A DNA stretch of 64,000 bases. It comes from Begonia masoniana. Its lineage: Eukaryota; Streptophyta; Magnoliopsida; Cucurbitales; Begoniaceae. The stretch lies in NCBI GenBank assembly GCA_022432975.1, contig CM039509.1:27493390-27557389 (forward strand), in the 5' to 3' direction. The first letter of the stretch is position 1; each line of letters opens with the position of its first letter. This document shows positions 42,384 to 54,193 of the stretch, piece by piece. The translations under genes and the position numbers were made by a program. Under the pieces are notes generated by a model. It was not told the origin of the DNA, did not search any database, and was given only the letters and a program-made list of their open reading frames with translations.

Positions 42384-45300
42384 TTACTGTTTTGCAGGTT
42401 GAATGCTCTCCCGGGAAGTATCAGTGGTACCTTGACAGTGGTTGTTCAAGGCATATGACGGGAGACTCAACCAAGTTTGCTGTTGTCAACAAGAAAAAGG
42501 GCAGTGTCACTTTTGGTGGAAACCAAAAGGGCAAAATTGTTGGCATTGGCAACATAGGTAACCCTATCAATCCTCTTATAGAAAATGTTTTATTAGTTGA
42601 TGGGTTAAAACACAATTTGCTTAGCATAAGTCAATTATGTGACAAAGGGTATGAAGTGATATTTAAATCAGACTCATGCATAATTAAAGATGCTGCAAAT
42701 GGCAAAATTCTGTTTACTGGCTTTAGGAAAGAGAATATTTATGTCATTGACATTGATGATATTGATATGCATGTTGATGAAAAATGTTTTAATGTTAAAT
42801 CTTCTAATGATTCTTGGATCTGGCATAGGAGATTAGGACATGTAGGGATGGATACCTTAGCTAAGATTACTAAGGAGAACCTAGTTAGAGGAATCCCTAA
42901 GATATCCTTTGAAAAGGATAAGGTCTGTGAGGCTTGTCAAATGGGCAAGCAGATCAAAAGCTCTTTTGCATCAAAGAGTGCAATCTCCACTTCTAAGCCG
43001 CTCCAACTCCTTCACATGGACATCTTCGGTCCTTCTAATATAGCAAGCTTAGGAGGAAAATTCTATGCTTTTGTCATTGTTGACGATTTCTCTAGATTCA
43101 CTTGGGTTTATTTTCTGAAGTCAAAGGATGAAACCTTTGATACTTTTTCTAGTTTTAGGAAAAGAGTTCAGAATGAAAAGGAGCTCACCATAATTGCTAT
43201 TCGTAGTGATCATGGTGGAGAATTCGAAAATGAAAGATTTGAACTCTTGTGTCTCAAACATGGAATTGAGCACAACTTCTCCTCTCCTAGAACCCCTCAG
43301 CAAAATGGTGTTGTTGAGAGGAAAAATAGGTCCCTTCAAGAGTTAGCTCGAACTATGCTAAATGAAAATTGTCTTCCTAAGTATTTCTGGGCTGAGGCTG
43401 TTGCCACAGCATGCTATGTGCTTAATCGGGTCTCCATAAGACCTATTCTAGAGAAAACTCCATATGAGCTCTGGAGTGGAAAAACTCCTTCTGTTAAATA
43501 CTTTAGAGCCTTTGGCAGTAAATGCTTCATCCTTAACACTAGGGATAACTTAGGGAAATTCGATTCCAAATCCGATCTTGGAATTTTTCTTGGTTATTCC
43601 TTGATCAGTAAAGCATATAGAGTTTTCAATAGGAGAACTCTAGTTGTTGAGGAATCTGTTCATGTCAATTTTGATGAGACTCCTCAACCAATAATTAATG
43701 TGGATGAGGATGATTCGTTGGACAAACATTTGGATTCTCTTTCTTTAGAAAAGCCTACTGTTCCCTCTCAAATTGAGAAATCTCTAGAACCATACTCTAA
43801 TTCCCTAGATATAGTTCCTGTTAAAAATGAGTCTGTTGATCTACCTAGAGACTGGAAGTATATTAGAAACCATCCAATAGAAGAAGTCTTAGGTGATCCC
43901 TCTTTAGGAGTTAAGACTAGATCCTCTCTTAGGAATCTCTGTGCCAATGTGGCATTTATCTCTCAAGTAGAACCTAAGAAGTTTGAGGAGGCCGAGGGTG
44001 ATGAAAATTGGATAATGGCCATGCAAGAAGAATTGAATCAATTCGAAAGGAGCAAGGTTTGGGAACTTGTTCCACGGCCTAAGGATCATCCCATTATTGG
44101 AACTAAGTGGGTCTTTAAGAATAAATTGGATGAAAATGGGATTGTTGTAAGAAATAAGACTAGACTTGTTGCCAAGGGGTACTCTCAAGAAGAGGGTATT
44201 GATTTTGAGGAATCCTTTGCCCCTGTAGCCAGGCTAGAATCTATTCAAATGCTTTTAGCCTTTGCGTGTTTCAAGAACTTCACACTTTTTCAAATGGATG
44301 TAAAGAGTGCCTTCTTAAATGGATATATCAATGAAGAAGTTTTTGTTGAACAACCTTTGGGTTTTGAAGTTTTTGATAAACCTGATCATGTCTATAAACT
44401 TAGGAAAGCTCTGTATGGTCTTAAGCAAGCTCCTAGAGCTTGGTATGACAGATTGAAGAATTTCCTTGAGGAAAGGAACTTCAAAAAGGGTAACTCCGAT
44501 TCAACTCTGTTTACCATGCAAAAGGAGAAAGACATTCTGTTGGTTCAAATTTATGTCGATGACATTATTTTTGGCTCAACTAATGTCAAAATGTGTAATG
44601 AGTTTTCATCCCTCATGCAAAGTGAATTCGAGATGAGTATGATGGGGGAGTTAAAGTTTTTCCTAGGTTTCCAAATCTGTCAATCTCCTGATGGCATTTT
44701 CTTCTGTCAAGAAAAATACATCAGGGAACTTCTTAAGAAATTTGGTCTAGAATCTGTCAAGTCTTCCAAGACCCCCATGAGTACCACAACTAAGTTGGAT
44801 AAAGATGAAAAAGGAATAAGTGTGGACATTAAGAAATATCGTGGTATGATTGGATCCTTGTTATATCTGACTGCAAGTAGGCCAGATATTCTCTTTAGTG
44901 TCTGTCTTTGTGCTAGATTTCAGGCTGCTCCTAAGGAATCTCACTTAACTGCTGTCAAAAGGATTTTTAAATACTTAAGTGGGACACCTGACTTAGGCTT
45001 ATGGTACCCTAAAGGTACTTCTTTCGATCTGATTGGTTACTCAGATTCTGACTATGCAGGTAGCCTAGTGGATAGGAAAAGCACCAGTGGAACATGTCAG
45101 TTCCTTGGTGAATCTCTTGTTTCCTAGTACTCTAAGAAACAAAATTCTGTTGCATTATCAACTGCTGAGAGTGAATATATTGCTGCAGGCAGTTGCTGTG
45201 CACAAATGTTATGGATGAAACAAACGTTGGAAGATTTCAATCTGTTTTATGATAGGATTCCTATTCGGTGTGATAACACCAGTGCCATAAACATCTCTAA

Positions 45301-45502
45301 AAATCCTATTCAACACTCTAGAACAAAGCATATAGATGTCAGATATCATTTCATTCGTGATCATGTTCAAAGAGGTGATATATCTTTAGAATTTGTCAAT
45401 TCTGTAGATCAACTTGCTGACATCTTTACCAAGCCTTTAGATGAAAAGACCTTCAATAATATCAGAATAAGGTTAGGACTCATTCGGGTTGAGAAAACCT
45501 AA
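42380..45502 (+). pseudogene. Copia Pol: protease, integrase, RT, RNase H (one stop)
   Basis: Polyprotein for proteolysis, integration and reverse transcription. Visible in order: protease [14 protein letters not shown] (about residue 15), gag_pre-integrase zinc site WHRRLGH...CEACQMGK (148-195), integrase catalytic D in HMDIFGP, D in RSDHGGEF and E in NGVVERKN (212-312), RT ([29 protein letters not shown] near 724) and RNase H (YSDSDYAG near 887, STAESEY). The frame is open except for a TAG at 45125-45127 (SLVS/YSKKQ) where tryptophan TGG is normal; the remainder (45128-45502) stays in frame. No ATG precedes the protease: this frame is -1 to gag and would need frameshifting, splicing or reversal of an indel. 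It is otherwise well preserved. Confidence 0.94.
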
Positions 45503-45826
45503 GGTTCTTCCTCTGTTGATAAATCTTGAGTGTTAGAGTTTTTATTTTTTGTTTGAAGGCATCGGAAGATGCATTTCTATCGGAAGGAGAATTGTTGTTC
45601 TTTAGGCATCGGAAGATGCATTTCTATCGGTAGATGAAATGTTTTCCTTAATCTGCCGCCACGTGTTTTCCATCGGAAGATCTCGGTGTTACACGTGTGA
45701 CTTCTTAGTCGGGCAACTCTTTATGTTTTTTAAACTCGTCTTTCTCTGCCGACTCACTTCATCTTTCGCGCTCTTTCTGAAAACCCCTGCCCTACCAAAC
45801 CTTCTCTGTCGAATCCTCTTCTAGAA
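45503..45826 (+). other. Spacer between copia pol and the third ORF
   Basis: No ORF of note. It holds two copies of GCATCGGAAGATGCATTTCTATCGG (quoted only in part: GCATCGGAAGATGCATTTC, at about 45560 and 45605) and a CCATCGGAAGATCTCGG block, i.e. the inverse complement of the CCGAT motif arrayed in the LTRs, here in the element interior just upstream of the third ORF. Confidence 0.6.
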
Positions 45827-48027
45827 ATGGAATCTCAAGGTCAATCATCTCGCGCCGTTTCCAAACCAGCAAAGAAGAAGGTCAATGTTTATGCTCGAGA
45901 GATTCCTCGTGGAACAGAGTGGCCATCTTTCTACTTCGTCTCTCAAGCTACTGAGGTAAAGTACCTCAATGATTATCAGTTCAGATCGTTGATTCTTAGT
46001 AAAGGTATTTTCTTTGAAAAGCTAGCTGGATTGGACATTATTGAACCCTTGACGGATCTGGGGTTAATAGGTCTCTTTGAAACCGAATCTTTCTACTACC
46101 CGGAAGCAATTAAGATGTTTTATGCAAACCTTAGCTTTGCCTCTGATTACTCTTCCATTTCGAGTTATGTTTACAAAAAACACATTGAGATCACTCCTCA
46201 GTCCATCCATGCCCTTCTGGGTGCTCCTCATTTGGACAACTACCCTTACAAGTATGTGACAGGGCCTGAGCTACCTGTCTTTGGAACGTCTGATGGACAT
46301 CAGTTTCTTAGAGAAATTGCCTTGGACCCCAACCAAACCTATGATCAATTAAAAGGCAAACATCTCACCCCTAGAGCCAAATTACTTCGTCACATGATAG
46401 ATTTCAATATTGTTCCCAAGGGTGGACATTATGACGAGGTGAGCGCAATGGAACTATTTGTTCTGTCTGCACTCTATTTCAAGACACCCTTCAACATTGG
46501 CTACATAGTTGTTCGAAGGATGATTCTTGCTGTTTCCTCCAGGGTTTCTTCCTTACCGTATAATTTGCTTCTCATGCGGTTATTTGTCAAGCTTGAAATT
46601 GTTTTTCTTGAGGAGATTGAACCTGTGGTACTTAAGGATGGAAATTTTTATTCCCAAATCACTCTAAGCAAGATGGGAATTAATTTAGTCAAAAAGGGAG
46701 AGCCCACCCTGATCAAGCCGAAGCAAAAGGCTACTAAGGCAGTTCCTGTCAGGCGTGGTAAGAGGAAACTTATCCTGCCAGCGGAATCTGCTGAAGAAGG
46801 AGGTGTTTCATATCTTCCTGACTGTGCCATTTCCCCTTCTCATTCTCGGGAGTCTAGCTTAGAACCTCCTCCTCTGAAGCGTAGGCACAAGCCTGCTTCT
46901 TCCTCTACCGTTTCTCTCTCGGAGGCCACCTCTGTTCCTTCATCTGTGCCTCTTCATAGTTCAGACCGCCCTCCTTCACCTATCCATGAGCCTACCCCCC
47001 TCAATCTCCTTCCATCCTAGCACTTCCTCAATCACCACCTCACTCACCTCCTCCTTCTCTCCTGCTGCCCTCTCAACCTGTTTATCCCTCCATCTCTCCG
47101 GTTATTCGAGCCATATCTTCAATTTTCACCCATGGTCCTACAGCTCCTTCATCTCCAGTTCCTAAACCTCTCTCTCCACCTACACTTCTCTTACCACCTC
47201 CAGCCCCACTAATACCAGTCCAATCCTCTACAGCTCCTCCATCCCCAATCTATCCGCCTCCCACTCCTCCATCCCCTCCACCTACACTCCTTACTGCTCT
47301 GCCATCCATACCAACCACTCCTCTAACCTATCAGAGGAGATTCTCACTGAGTGAGACTCGGTATTCTGAGCTGAAAGCCTCTATTGACCGCATTGAGTCT
47401 GCTCTCAGTACCATGGAAAGTCGGATTGAACAGTCTCTGGATGCCAAACTTGTCAAAAATCACAAAGACTTGTCCACTGACTTAGATACTGGTCTTGGTT
47501 TGGTGACTCAAAAAGTGGATGCTGATCGGCGCATGATTGTCAGGGAAATTGAGAAACTCCAATCCTCCATTGCTGCCTTGACACCTGAACCTGAACCTGA
47601 ACCCGACCTGAACTCAAGTTCTGGTCCTTGCTATGAAGATTTGTTTCTTCCCTTCTCCCGGCCTGCAGTTGTTGAAGATGTGCGCTTCATGTCCCTGGAT
47701 ATTCATGAAGCTGAACTCCACTTCCGTCCGTCTACTGCTCCTGCTCCTCTGTCTCTTGATGAGCCAATCAGTCCAATGGCTGTTGATGACCTTGTGCCTC
47801 GTTCTACTTGTATGGACTTGGTCATGTCTCACGGCCCCATCGAGCCACCTCCTTGTTTGTCCATGGAGGAACTTCTCCGGCTCATTCAGTTCAATTATGC
47901 TCCTCCTCCTCCAAGGCTGGCTCTCCCGGCTCCTCCAGTTTCTTCTGCTTCTACCTCCACACAGACTACTGATGTACCGACCTCGGTTATCTTTGAGTTG
48001 TGGAAGTGGTTTAGGACTCTTAAATGA
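45827..48027 (+). pseudogene. Third ORF of the copia element (envelope-like position), one frameshift
   Basis: The first 397 codons (45827-47020, MESQGQSSRAV) show a globular domain (about residues 60-260: FYYPEAIKMFYANL, VYKKHIEITPQSIHALLGAP, LTPRAKLLRHMIDFNIVPKG, SALYFKTPFNIGYIVVRRM) that resembles the family called 'putative plant transposon protein', known from plant retroelement ORFs, followed by a basic stretch (VRRGKRKLIL). The frame ends at a TAG, but a proline-rich region and a coiled-coil-like segment (RIESALSTMESRIEQSL) continue in another frame to 48027; the shift falls at or near a run of six C at 46995-47000. Proline-rich plus coiled-coil order recalls the env-like ORF of SIRE elements, but I see no clear signal peptide or membrane anchor. 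Role unknown. Confidence 0.75.
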
Positions 48028-48365
48028 CTTAGTTAGTCTTTTGTACCTCTTATTTTTTATTTATCCATTGTGAACACTTTCTCTTCTTAAATGAATATTA
48101 TTTTTTTTGGGTTCTTTCTCCTATGTTATTGCTTCTATTGCTGTCTCTCATTTTTTTTGATAATGTCAATGGGGGAGAATAATATATTTGATTGAGTCTA
48201 TTTTGATTGAGTCTATTCCTTGGATATACACTGTACACTGTGATTTTGGAATTGATATGAATGGTTATTCTAATCAAATGCATATACTATGGGGGAGTGG
48301 CTAGAATTATGGGGGAGTATCAAAGCTAATCAAATTTATATTGTCATAATCAAAAAGGGGGAGAT
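48028..48365 (+). other. Copia 3' untranslated part with polypurine tracts
   Basis: No ORF. The purine motif GGGGGAG occurs four times (about 48172, 48291, 48311, 48357). The last, AAAAAGGGGGAGATT, abuts the 3' LTR and is the polypurine tract. The repeated upstream copies are typical of several copia lineages. Confidence 0.85.
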
Positions 48366-49806
48366 TGTTGACTTATAGAGTGTTTAAGTCATAATTTGTT
48401 TTTGATTATGTATTTGTGTATTAAGTATACAATTTGATTGTGTGTATTTAAATAAGAATTATCAATACATGTTTGGTTGACAATACCCTGAACAAGGGTA
48501 TTTTAGTTGTCTAATAAAATCGGTTTGAGTATACAGAGCAGAACAGAAAAACACGCTTCTACCGATGACTATGCATAAAAAAATGAAAACCTCTGCCGAT
48601 TGCTAAGCAGAAGAAGACGCCGTTTAAAAGTTATTATCTGCCGATAGCGTCTTTGAAGACATATGCCGATGACGTGTCAAGTCAGTACATGTTTTCTCTG
48701 CCGATAGCTGTTTCTGAAGGCATATGTCGAAGACGTGTACAACCTGTACCTGCCGATGGAATTTAAGGTTACATCTGCCGATGAAGTTCACAGAGTGCAT
48801 CTGCCGGTGGTGCTCTAAGCGTGCCTCTGCCGATGACGTGTACAAGCTACATCTGCCGATAGCTTATCATGTAGCATCTGCCGATGGAATTCAACGCTTA
48901 TACCTGCCGATAGTTTTTGAGTCTCCAAGTTGCATATGCCGATGACGTGTACAACCTACACCTGCCGATAGCTCTTGAGGAAGCATATGCCGATGAAGTT
49001 TGTAGACACATCTGTCGATGATGTGTTAAGCAGCTCCTGCCGATTGACTAAACGATGTACCTGCCGATGGATTTTTAGGATACATCTGCCGATGGCATTT
49101 CAAGCTTCATCTGCCGGTGAACTTCCGCCAGAATTCAAAGTTAGCCGCGAAGCGACAGTGACGTCGTTTTCAGCATTAACTCCAGACCTTTAATGGCGAC
49201 GACGAACAACATTTCCAGAAGCAACGGATAGCTGCTTCAGTACGGATGCTTCCCAACGGTAACATTTTTCTATTTTGAGTAAGAAGCATTCAATTCTATG
49301 AAGCAAGGATATACAGAGTACTTAAGCAGAGCTCAGAGCACGAAGGACTAACTTTTGCCAATTTGAATTCTGAGCCCTAGCTGCGAAAGTTTGAACTCTC
49401 TGTATTTCTCTCTACATCTCTCAATCCTAACTTGAGATTCATCTTGTGAGATTGTAGTGTGAGCTTAATATTTTACAAACTCAAATCTGTTTAAGGCAGT
49501 GGATTGACGCCCGTAAAGTTCAATTCAGGATTGTGTAAGGTTGTGGATCGACACCCGAAAGCTCGATCAAGTTTTCTCGTTGAGGAGAAGTAAGGAATCT
49601 TCAAGGGGGTGCCTTGGAGCGTGGACGTAGGCAGTTTGGCCGAACCACGTAAAAATACTGGTGTCAAATTTCTCTCTCTCTCTCTTTACATTATATTGAT
49701 TACTTGTGTTAAATCTAAGTTTAATCAAGAGAGAAATTGGTTAGATCAGAAATTAAAATTAAAAAGAGTCTAATTCACCCCCCTCTTAGACAATACCGAT
49801 CCTACA
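48366..49806 (+). repeat. 3' LTR of the copia element (1441 bp)
   Basis: Same length, start and end as the 5' LTR. Differences include several C/T or G/A changes within the CCGATG array (for example TGTCGAAGACG for TGCCGATGACG near 48725 and TGTCGATG near 49015). Confidence 0.95.
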
Positions 49807-50399
49807 GTACTGTCACTGTATTCTTAAAGTTCATGCATAGTATATGCATCACTACATTTTTATTCATGTTCTTATTGAGTTTAAGACTCATAGGTGAACT
49901 CCCTGTTGTAGGTACGGATCCCGTGGATGAGGACTTTGTGCCTCAGTCCGACGAATAGGTGGCTGGTGGCTTGAGCTTTCGGGGATGGTTGTGGCAGCCA
50001 GACATGTTTCTGACCCGAGGGAGGGAAGTTTTCAAAGTAAAGTTTATTGTCTGAAAACTCTGTTGGGGTTCTGTTTTTTGTTTTAAAACGTTTTTGGGAA
50101 TTCTGTTGGGATTTTTATAACATATAGGTTTTGGTGTTTAAGTTTTTAAACCTCTGTAATTAACAGTTGTATATATGTTTTTGAAATATTCTGGAACTGC
50201 ATGAGTTCTTCCTTTCTAGGTTGTGCATGGATGGTTTCAAATTTTTGAGTTATCCATGCAGTTTGTTTTCCTTGAATCTCTGTCAAACATGTTTTACAAC
50301 TTTGTTTTGAATCTGGTTTTTAGGATCTGAAACTTTTTATGCCTTCTGTTTTATGTTCCCTGTTTATACGTCTTCTTGTCAAAAGTTGTCAAATTCTGC

Positions 50400-50790
50400 C
50401 TTTAAAACTACATCTTCCTATTACATCTACCGCTGCCTTTAAAATCATTTCTACTGCTGCCCATAAAATCATTTCTACTGCTGCCATTAAAATCTCATCT
50501 ACCGCTGCCTTCAAAAATCACATCTACCGCTGCCTTCAAAATCACATCCACCGCTGCCTTTAAAATCACATCCACCGCTGCCTTTGAAATCACATCCACC
50601 GCTGCCTTTAAAATTACATCTTCCACCTGACGTCATCTGCCTACTTCTTCCGCCCAGTCATCCACATCTTCTGCCTGACATCATCTGCCTACTTCTTCTG
50701 CCCAGTTATTTACATCTTCCGCATGACGTCATCCACATCTTCCGCCTGACGTCATCTGCCTACTTCTTCCGCCCCAGTTTATTTACTTCT
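50400..50790. repeat. CTACCGCTGCC and TGACGTCATCTGCC repeats in the 38241 LTR
   Basis: First about eight roughly 25-bp units around CATCTACCGCTGCCTTTAAA, then irregular 40-bp-like units with CATCTTCCGCCTGACGTCAT and CTGCCTACTTCTTCCGCCCA. TGACGTCA recurs about three times in full (one further unit has TGACATCA). It lies in the same slot as arrays of other LTRs (350-740 bp from the LTR end). Confidence 0.87.
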
Positions 50791-51146
50791 CCTGCCCTAG
50801 ATCACCTGATTCTGTTATTTACTATAGCCTTTCTTCCAATATGCCTTCAAGTTTATATTTCTCATCCATGTTCACTGCATGTTTCTTATCACGTTGTCCT
50901 CTGCATGTCCGTCGTCTATCCAGCCTTTTATTTAAACGTTCCAAGTATTCTGATTTCTTCTGCCATTCATTTTGTAGTCCGATTTTAATTGTTTTTCTGT
51001 TTGACTTCAAATCCAGAGAATGTTTTCTCTCTCTGTAAAGTTTTGGTTGATTTGTTTTAAAAAATAAATAAATACTCCATGTTCTGTTAAATGCCCGGAG
51101 TGATGGCTCCTCGGACCCCGATCAGGTCGGGGGCTGTCACACTATC

Positions 51147-51227
51147 AACTCTGAGATGCAAGAAGTTGTATGCAAAATTCTCTAACTGTGAATTTTGGAT
51201 GGAGAAAGTGGCTTTTCTTGGCCATAT
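51147..51227 (+). pseudogene. Remnant D: short RT piece
   Basis: 81 bp coding [25 protein letters not shown], the RT C-terminal motif, continuing D after the solo LTR and ending where gypsy3 is inserted (target CATAT, 51223-51227). Confidence 0.85.
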
Positions 51228-53143
51228 TGTAACAGCCAAAATAACGACCAGGTAATTCCCTTAACCGTTTTAACGGTCGTGTTTAATTAATTTTTCCCGG
51301 TTTAGAATTTTATGCCGAGCTTAATTAATTACATGTGGATTTAAGCTAGGTTGAGTGGCAAAATTGTAATAATGGAGATTTGAGACCGGTATTTAAAGAA
51401 AATGGAAAGGGTTCAAACTTCATTTAAACCACTGTAGCCGACATCTTCTACTCTCGACAATTTCTTCTTTCCCAAGCTCTTGCTCTCTGCTTTCAGCATA
51501 CTCTCTTCGACGATCGGTTTTCTCTGCCACTACTCGTCTACTCTGTGCCTGAGGTATGCATTAGGCAATGTAGCTAGCTGTTAGTTTATTAGCCTTTTTT
51601 CTACTCGGCATTGGAGTTTTGGATTTTCCAATGGCCGACTAATAATAAGAACATTTGAAATCTGGAAGTGGTAATGTATTTCTGAATCGATTTTTGGACA
51701 CTAAACAACTAACCCTGAGTTATCGCTATTCGAATCTGTCTGTTTTGCTTTTTGGATTTCAGACTGCTCAGAGTATTAGACTAAGGATTCGAGGATGACT
51801 TTAGCTATTAAATCTTAGGATAACTTGAGATTAGAACTATTAGGATTTTGTTTTAACTACTTCAATGTAAATGTTTTAGGTGAAGAAGTTTGAAGAGAAA
51901 GGAGCTCAAAGTGCTAAGGAGACCAGGTAAGTGAATGTATAGGATTTCTGGCCAATAGGGCCCTAAATCACAAGAATGCTCAGTGTGACAGTGCAAGGCT
52001 AGATAGGCGATTAAGTTCCCTGGTTATGCTCATAGTAAGTCAGAAAAGTTTATGATAAACAAATGACTAAGTAGAACAGAATTTCCTATAACAATGAGAT
52101 TCGGATTTGAATGGTTTGACTTTAGAGTCTGAATACGACTTTAAGGATTATTGAATGGTTTGTGTTGCTTAAGTCTTCTGCTATGCGTATTTTGGATGAG
52201 TTTATGATCCTTACTCTTTGAGGTTTATAGTTACTAAGTTAAGAATCGGGTGAGTTGTGATATGTTCTATCGGATGAAGATGTTTGATGATTATAGTGTT
52301 TTACTGTCGTATGATAGAAGCTGGATGAGGCAATCATTCGGCTGACGTCATCGGCGGATGTCAAATGATGGGAGTTGAACAATTGAGTCTTCCAGGTGAC
52401 GTCACCGGAAGATGTAGTATGACGTCACCGAAAGATGTAGTTTGTTTCTTCGCCCGATGATGTAAATGTTAATTTGTCGTCCAGCGTTCGATGGATGAAA
52501 TGTATTTCTTCACCGGATGCTGGGAATGTTAATTTGTCGTCTAGCGTTCGGTGGATGAAGTGTATTTCTTCACCAGATGCTGGGAATGTTAATTTGTCGT
52601 CTAGCGTTCAGTGGATGAAGTGTATTTCTTCACCGGATGCTGGGAATGTTATTTTGTCGTCTAGCGTTCGGTGGATGAAATGTATTTGAGTCACCGAAAG
52701 AAGAAGATGTTATTTTGTCGTCTAGTGATCGGCAGATGTAGAGTATTTTCTTGTCGTTTAATGTTCAGGTAATGTTTTAAATCGGTCACGTGAGGCACAC
52801 ATGTCCACCGGTCGATGTAGGATAAATATGAACATCTAGTGGAGAATGTTCGGGACCGGGCGATGTCTTTAATTAGGCACGTGCAATGCCCGTGACCACC
52901 GGTGGATGTCTATTGCTGGTTGAGATCAGATGTGTCGCGTGGCGGACACGTGATCATCGGTCGATGTGAGTCTATAACTCTATCGGTAGATGCAGATCAA
53001 GAGATGTTTGAAAAAAAAAAAAAGAGAAAACAAAGAGGGAATAATATTAACACTAATAATGAACAAGGTGTATGGAAGTAAGAATCAAATGATTAAGAGA
53101 TCAAGTAATGAATTTGTGTGGCGATTCCATTGGGGTCGTTACA
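51228..53143 (+). repeat. 5' LTR of gypsy3 (1916 bp)
   Basis: It starts TGTAACAGCCAAAATAACG and ends GGGTCGTTACA. TATTTAAAG at 51390-51398 (about 160 bp in) and CACTGTAGCCGACAT follow the layout of E1. Donor CCAG/GTAAGT at 51926/51927, then GGCCAATAGGGCCCTA (51951-51966). Unlike the other gypsy LTRs, I could not find a clear TGTAG/GTGA acceptor. A 60-bp array lies at about 52448-52720 with GACGTCA sites before it (52330-52440). Confidence 0.94.
52448..52720. repeat. 60-bp tandem array in the gypsy3 5' LTR
   Basis: About four copies of a 60-bp unit with AATTTGTCGTCTAGCGTTCG, GTGGATGAAGTGTATTTCTT and CACCGGATGCTGGGAATGTT as its three parts, plus a decayed fifth. The 3' LTR has the same array at about 58985-59260. 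As the length is divisible by 3 it gives spurious ORFs on both strands. Confidence 0.93.
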
Positions 53144-53147
53144 ATTA

Positions 53148-53159
53148 TGGTATAAGAGC
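53148..53159 (+). other. Primer-binding site of gypsy3
   Basis: TGGTATAAGAGC differs by one base (A for C) from the tRNA-Met complement. It lies 4 bp after the LTR end. Confidence 0.85.
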
Positions 53160-53306
53160 CAAACCAGGTTCTATAACCGATTCTGCAGACTGCCTTCCAG
53201 CACTGACTGTCACATGAGCACACTCCAGCAACTGTAAGTATTTATGATTTCAGTAAATGTGATTAAGTTAAGATGTATCTGTAATGATTTGTCTAGGAAT
53301 CCCAAA

Positions 53307-54193
53307 ATGGTTAGAGGTCAGCAGAGAGAGACCAATGAGGATAGCAATGTCATTGCTCAGTTGACAGAGTTGGTCGTGCGCCAATCTCGCCAGATCGAAC
53401 AACTGATGACTGCTAGAGAGGAACACGGCAACTCCAGTACTAATGTGACTCATGATCATGGGGGTGAGCGTTTCCACCGGCTTCGACCCCCAGTGTTTAA
53501 TGGACATGTTTCAGATCCTATTTACGCTGAGGAGTGGGTTCGAAAGATAGAAGACATGTTTAAGTACGCAAAGGTTGATGAAGGAGATAAGGTCACATAT
53601 GCTGTTTTTCATTTGGAATTAAGTGCAAAACACTGGTGTGACTCAATCCAGAACACCGCTAATGCCGGAGCTATGACCTGGGAAATCTGTAAGACTGCCT
53701 TCTTTGACAAGTACTTCAACAGGATTGTTCGGGCCAACAAGAAGAAGAAGTTCATGAATCTGCGACAAACTGGCTCTGTGACGGATTACATATGCAAATT
53801 TGATGCTTTATCACGGTTTGCTCCCCGAATGATTGAGGATGATGAGGACAGGATTTACCAATTTGTTCAAGGACTGAAGCCGAGTTTGTACATGAAAGTA
53901 AAGACTGCTGGGATACACAATGTACCTTATGGTGAAGTGACGACTAAGGCCTTGGAGCTGGAAGAGGCGGAAATGACAACATATGCACAGCGTGAGCAGC
54001 CAAGAAAATTCACGAAGGAAACTCAGCCGCCACCAAGAACAAAGGTTGGCAGCCGCAACAGAACAGGGGACCACAACAACAACAACAAGGTATAAAGAAA
54101 CCCCTCAACCAGAATGATGACCAAGGAAAAGGGAAGAGGCCTCTGGCACCCTTATGCCCCTTCTGTTAGAAGAACCACCCTGGCGAATGCAAG
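53307..54193 (+). pseudogene. Gypsy3 Gag (frameshift and stop)
   Basis: From ATG 53307 (MVRGQQRETNEDSN; chosen because E1 starts alike, rather than the upstream in-frame ATG at 53244) it encodes the Gag core (ERFHRLRPPVFNG, AEEWVRKIEDMFKYAKVDEGDKV, FFDKYFNR, MNLRQTGSVTDYI, FAPRMIEDDEDRIYQFVQGLKP). Near 54035-54045 the frame shifts by one base: the family's Q-rich linker (GPQQQQQGIKKP) reads in another frame, while the original frame gives DHNNNNKV and stops at 54095. In the new frame TAG at 54167-54169 replaces the CAG seen in E1 (CQKNHPGEC). Capsid and RNA-binding parts are thus disconnected from pol. Confidence 0.92.

Larger units (their letters stand above)
39302..49806 (+). mobile_element. 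Ty1/copia element, SIRE-like (10505 bp, TSD GTACT)
   Basis: Two 1441-bp LTRs (39302-40742 and 48366-49806), a tRNA-Met primer-binding site, gag, pol in the copia order (protease, integrase, RT, RNase H), a third ORF between pol and the 3' LTR, repeated GGGGGAG polypurine motifs, and the 5-bp duplication GTACT (39297-39301 and 49807-49811). By eye the LTRs differ at about a dozen sites (about 99% identical), so the insertion is recent. The extra downstream ORF, large size and long gag with coiled-coil and acidic stretches suggest the SIRE/Maximus lineage. One nonsense change in RNase H and one frameshift in the third ORF are visible. Confidence 0.96.
38241..51141 (+). mobile_element. Solo LTR in remnant D (about 2.39 kb without the copia insert, TSD CTATC)
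   Basis: It starts TGTAACACCCGGCATTTTAG and ends GGGGGCTGTCACA, flanked by CTATC at 38236-38240 and 51142-51146. The flanks rejoin the RT of D (HLRIIL then [15 protein letters not shown]). Donor CCAG/GTAAGT at 38951/38952 is followed by GGCCCTTATGGCCCTACA; acceptor-like TGTTGTAG/GTACGG is at 49911/49912. The copia element sits inside this candidate intron. Repeats of CTACCGCTGCC and GACGTCATCTGCC occupy about 50400-50790 in the second half. No interior of its own is present. Confidence 0.93.

Noticed and set aside
50339..50988. ORFs with repetitive H-L-P residues
   Set aside because: They reflect the CTACCGCTGCC array of the 38241 LTR.
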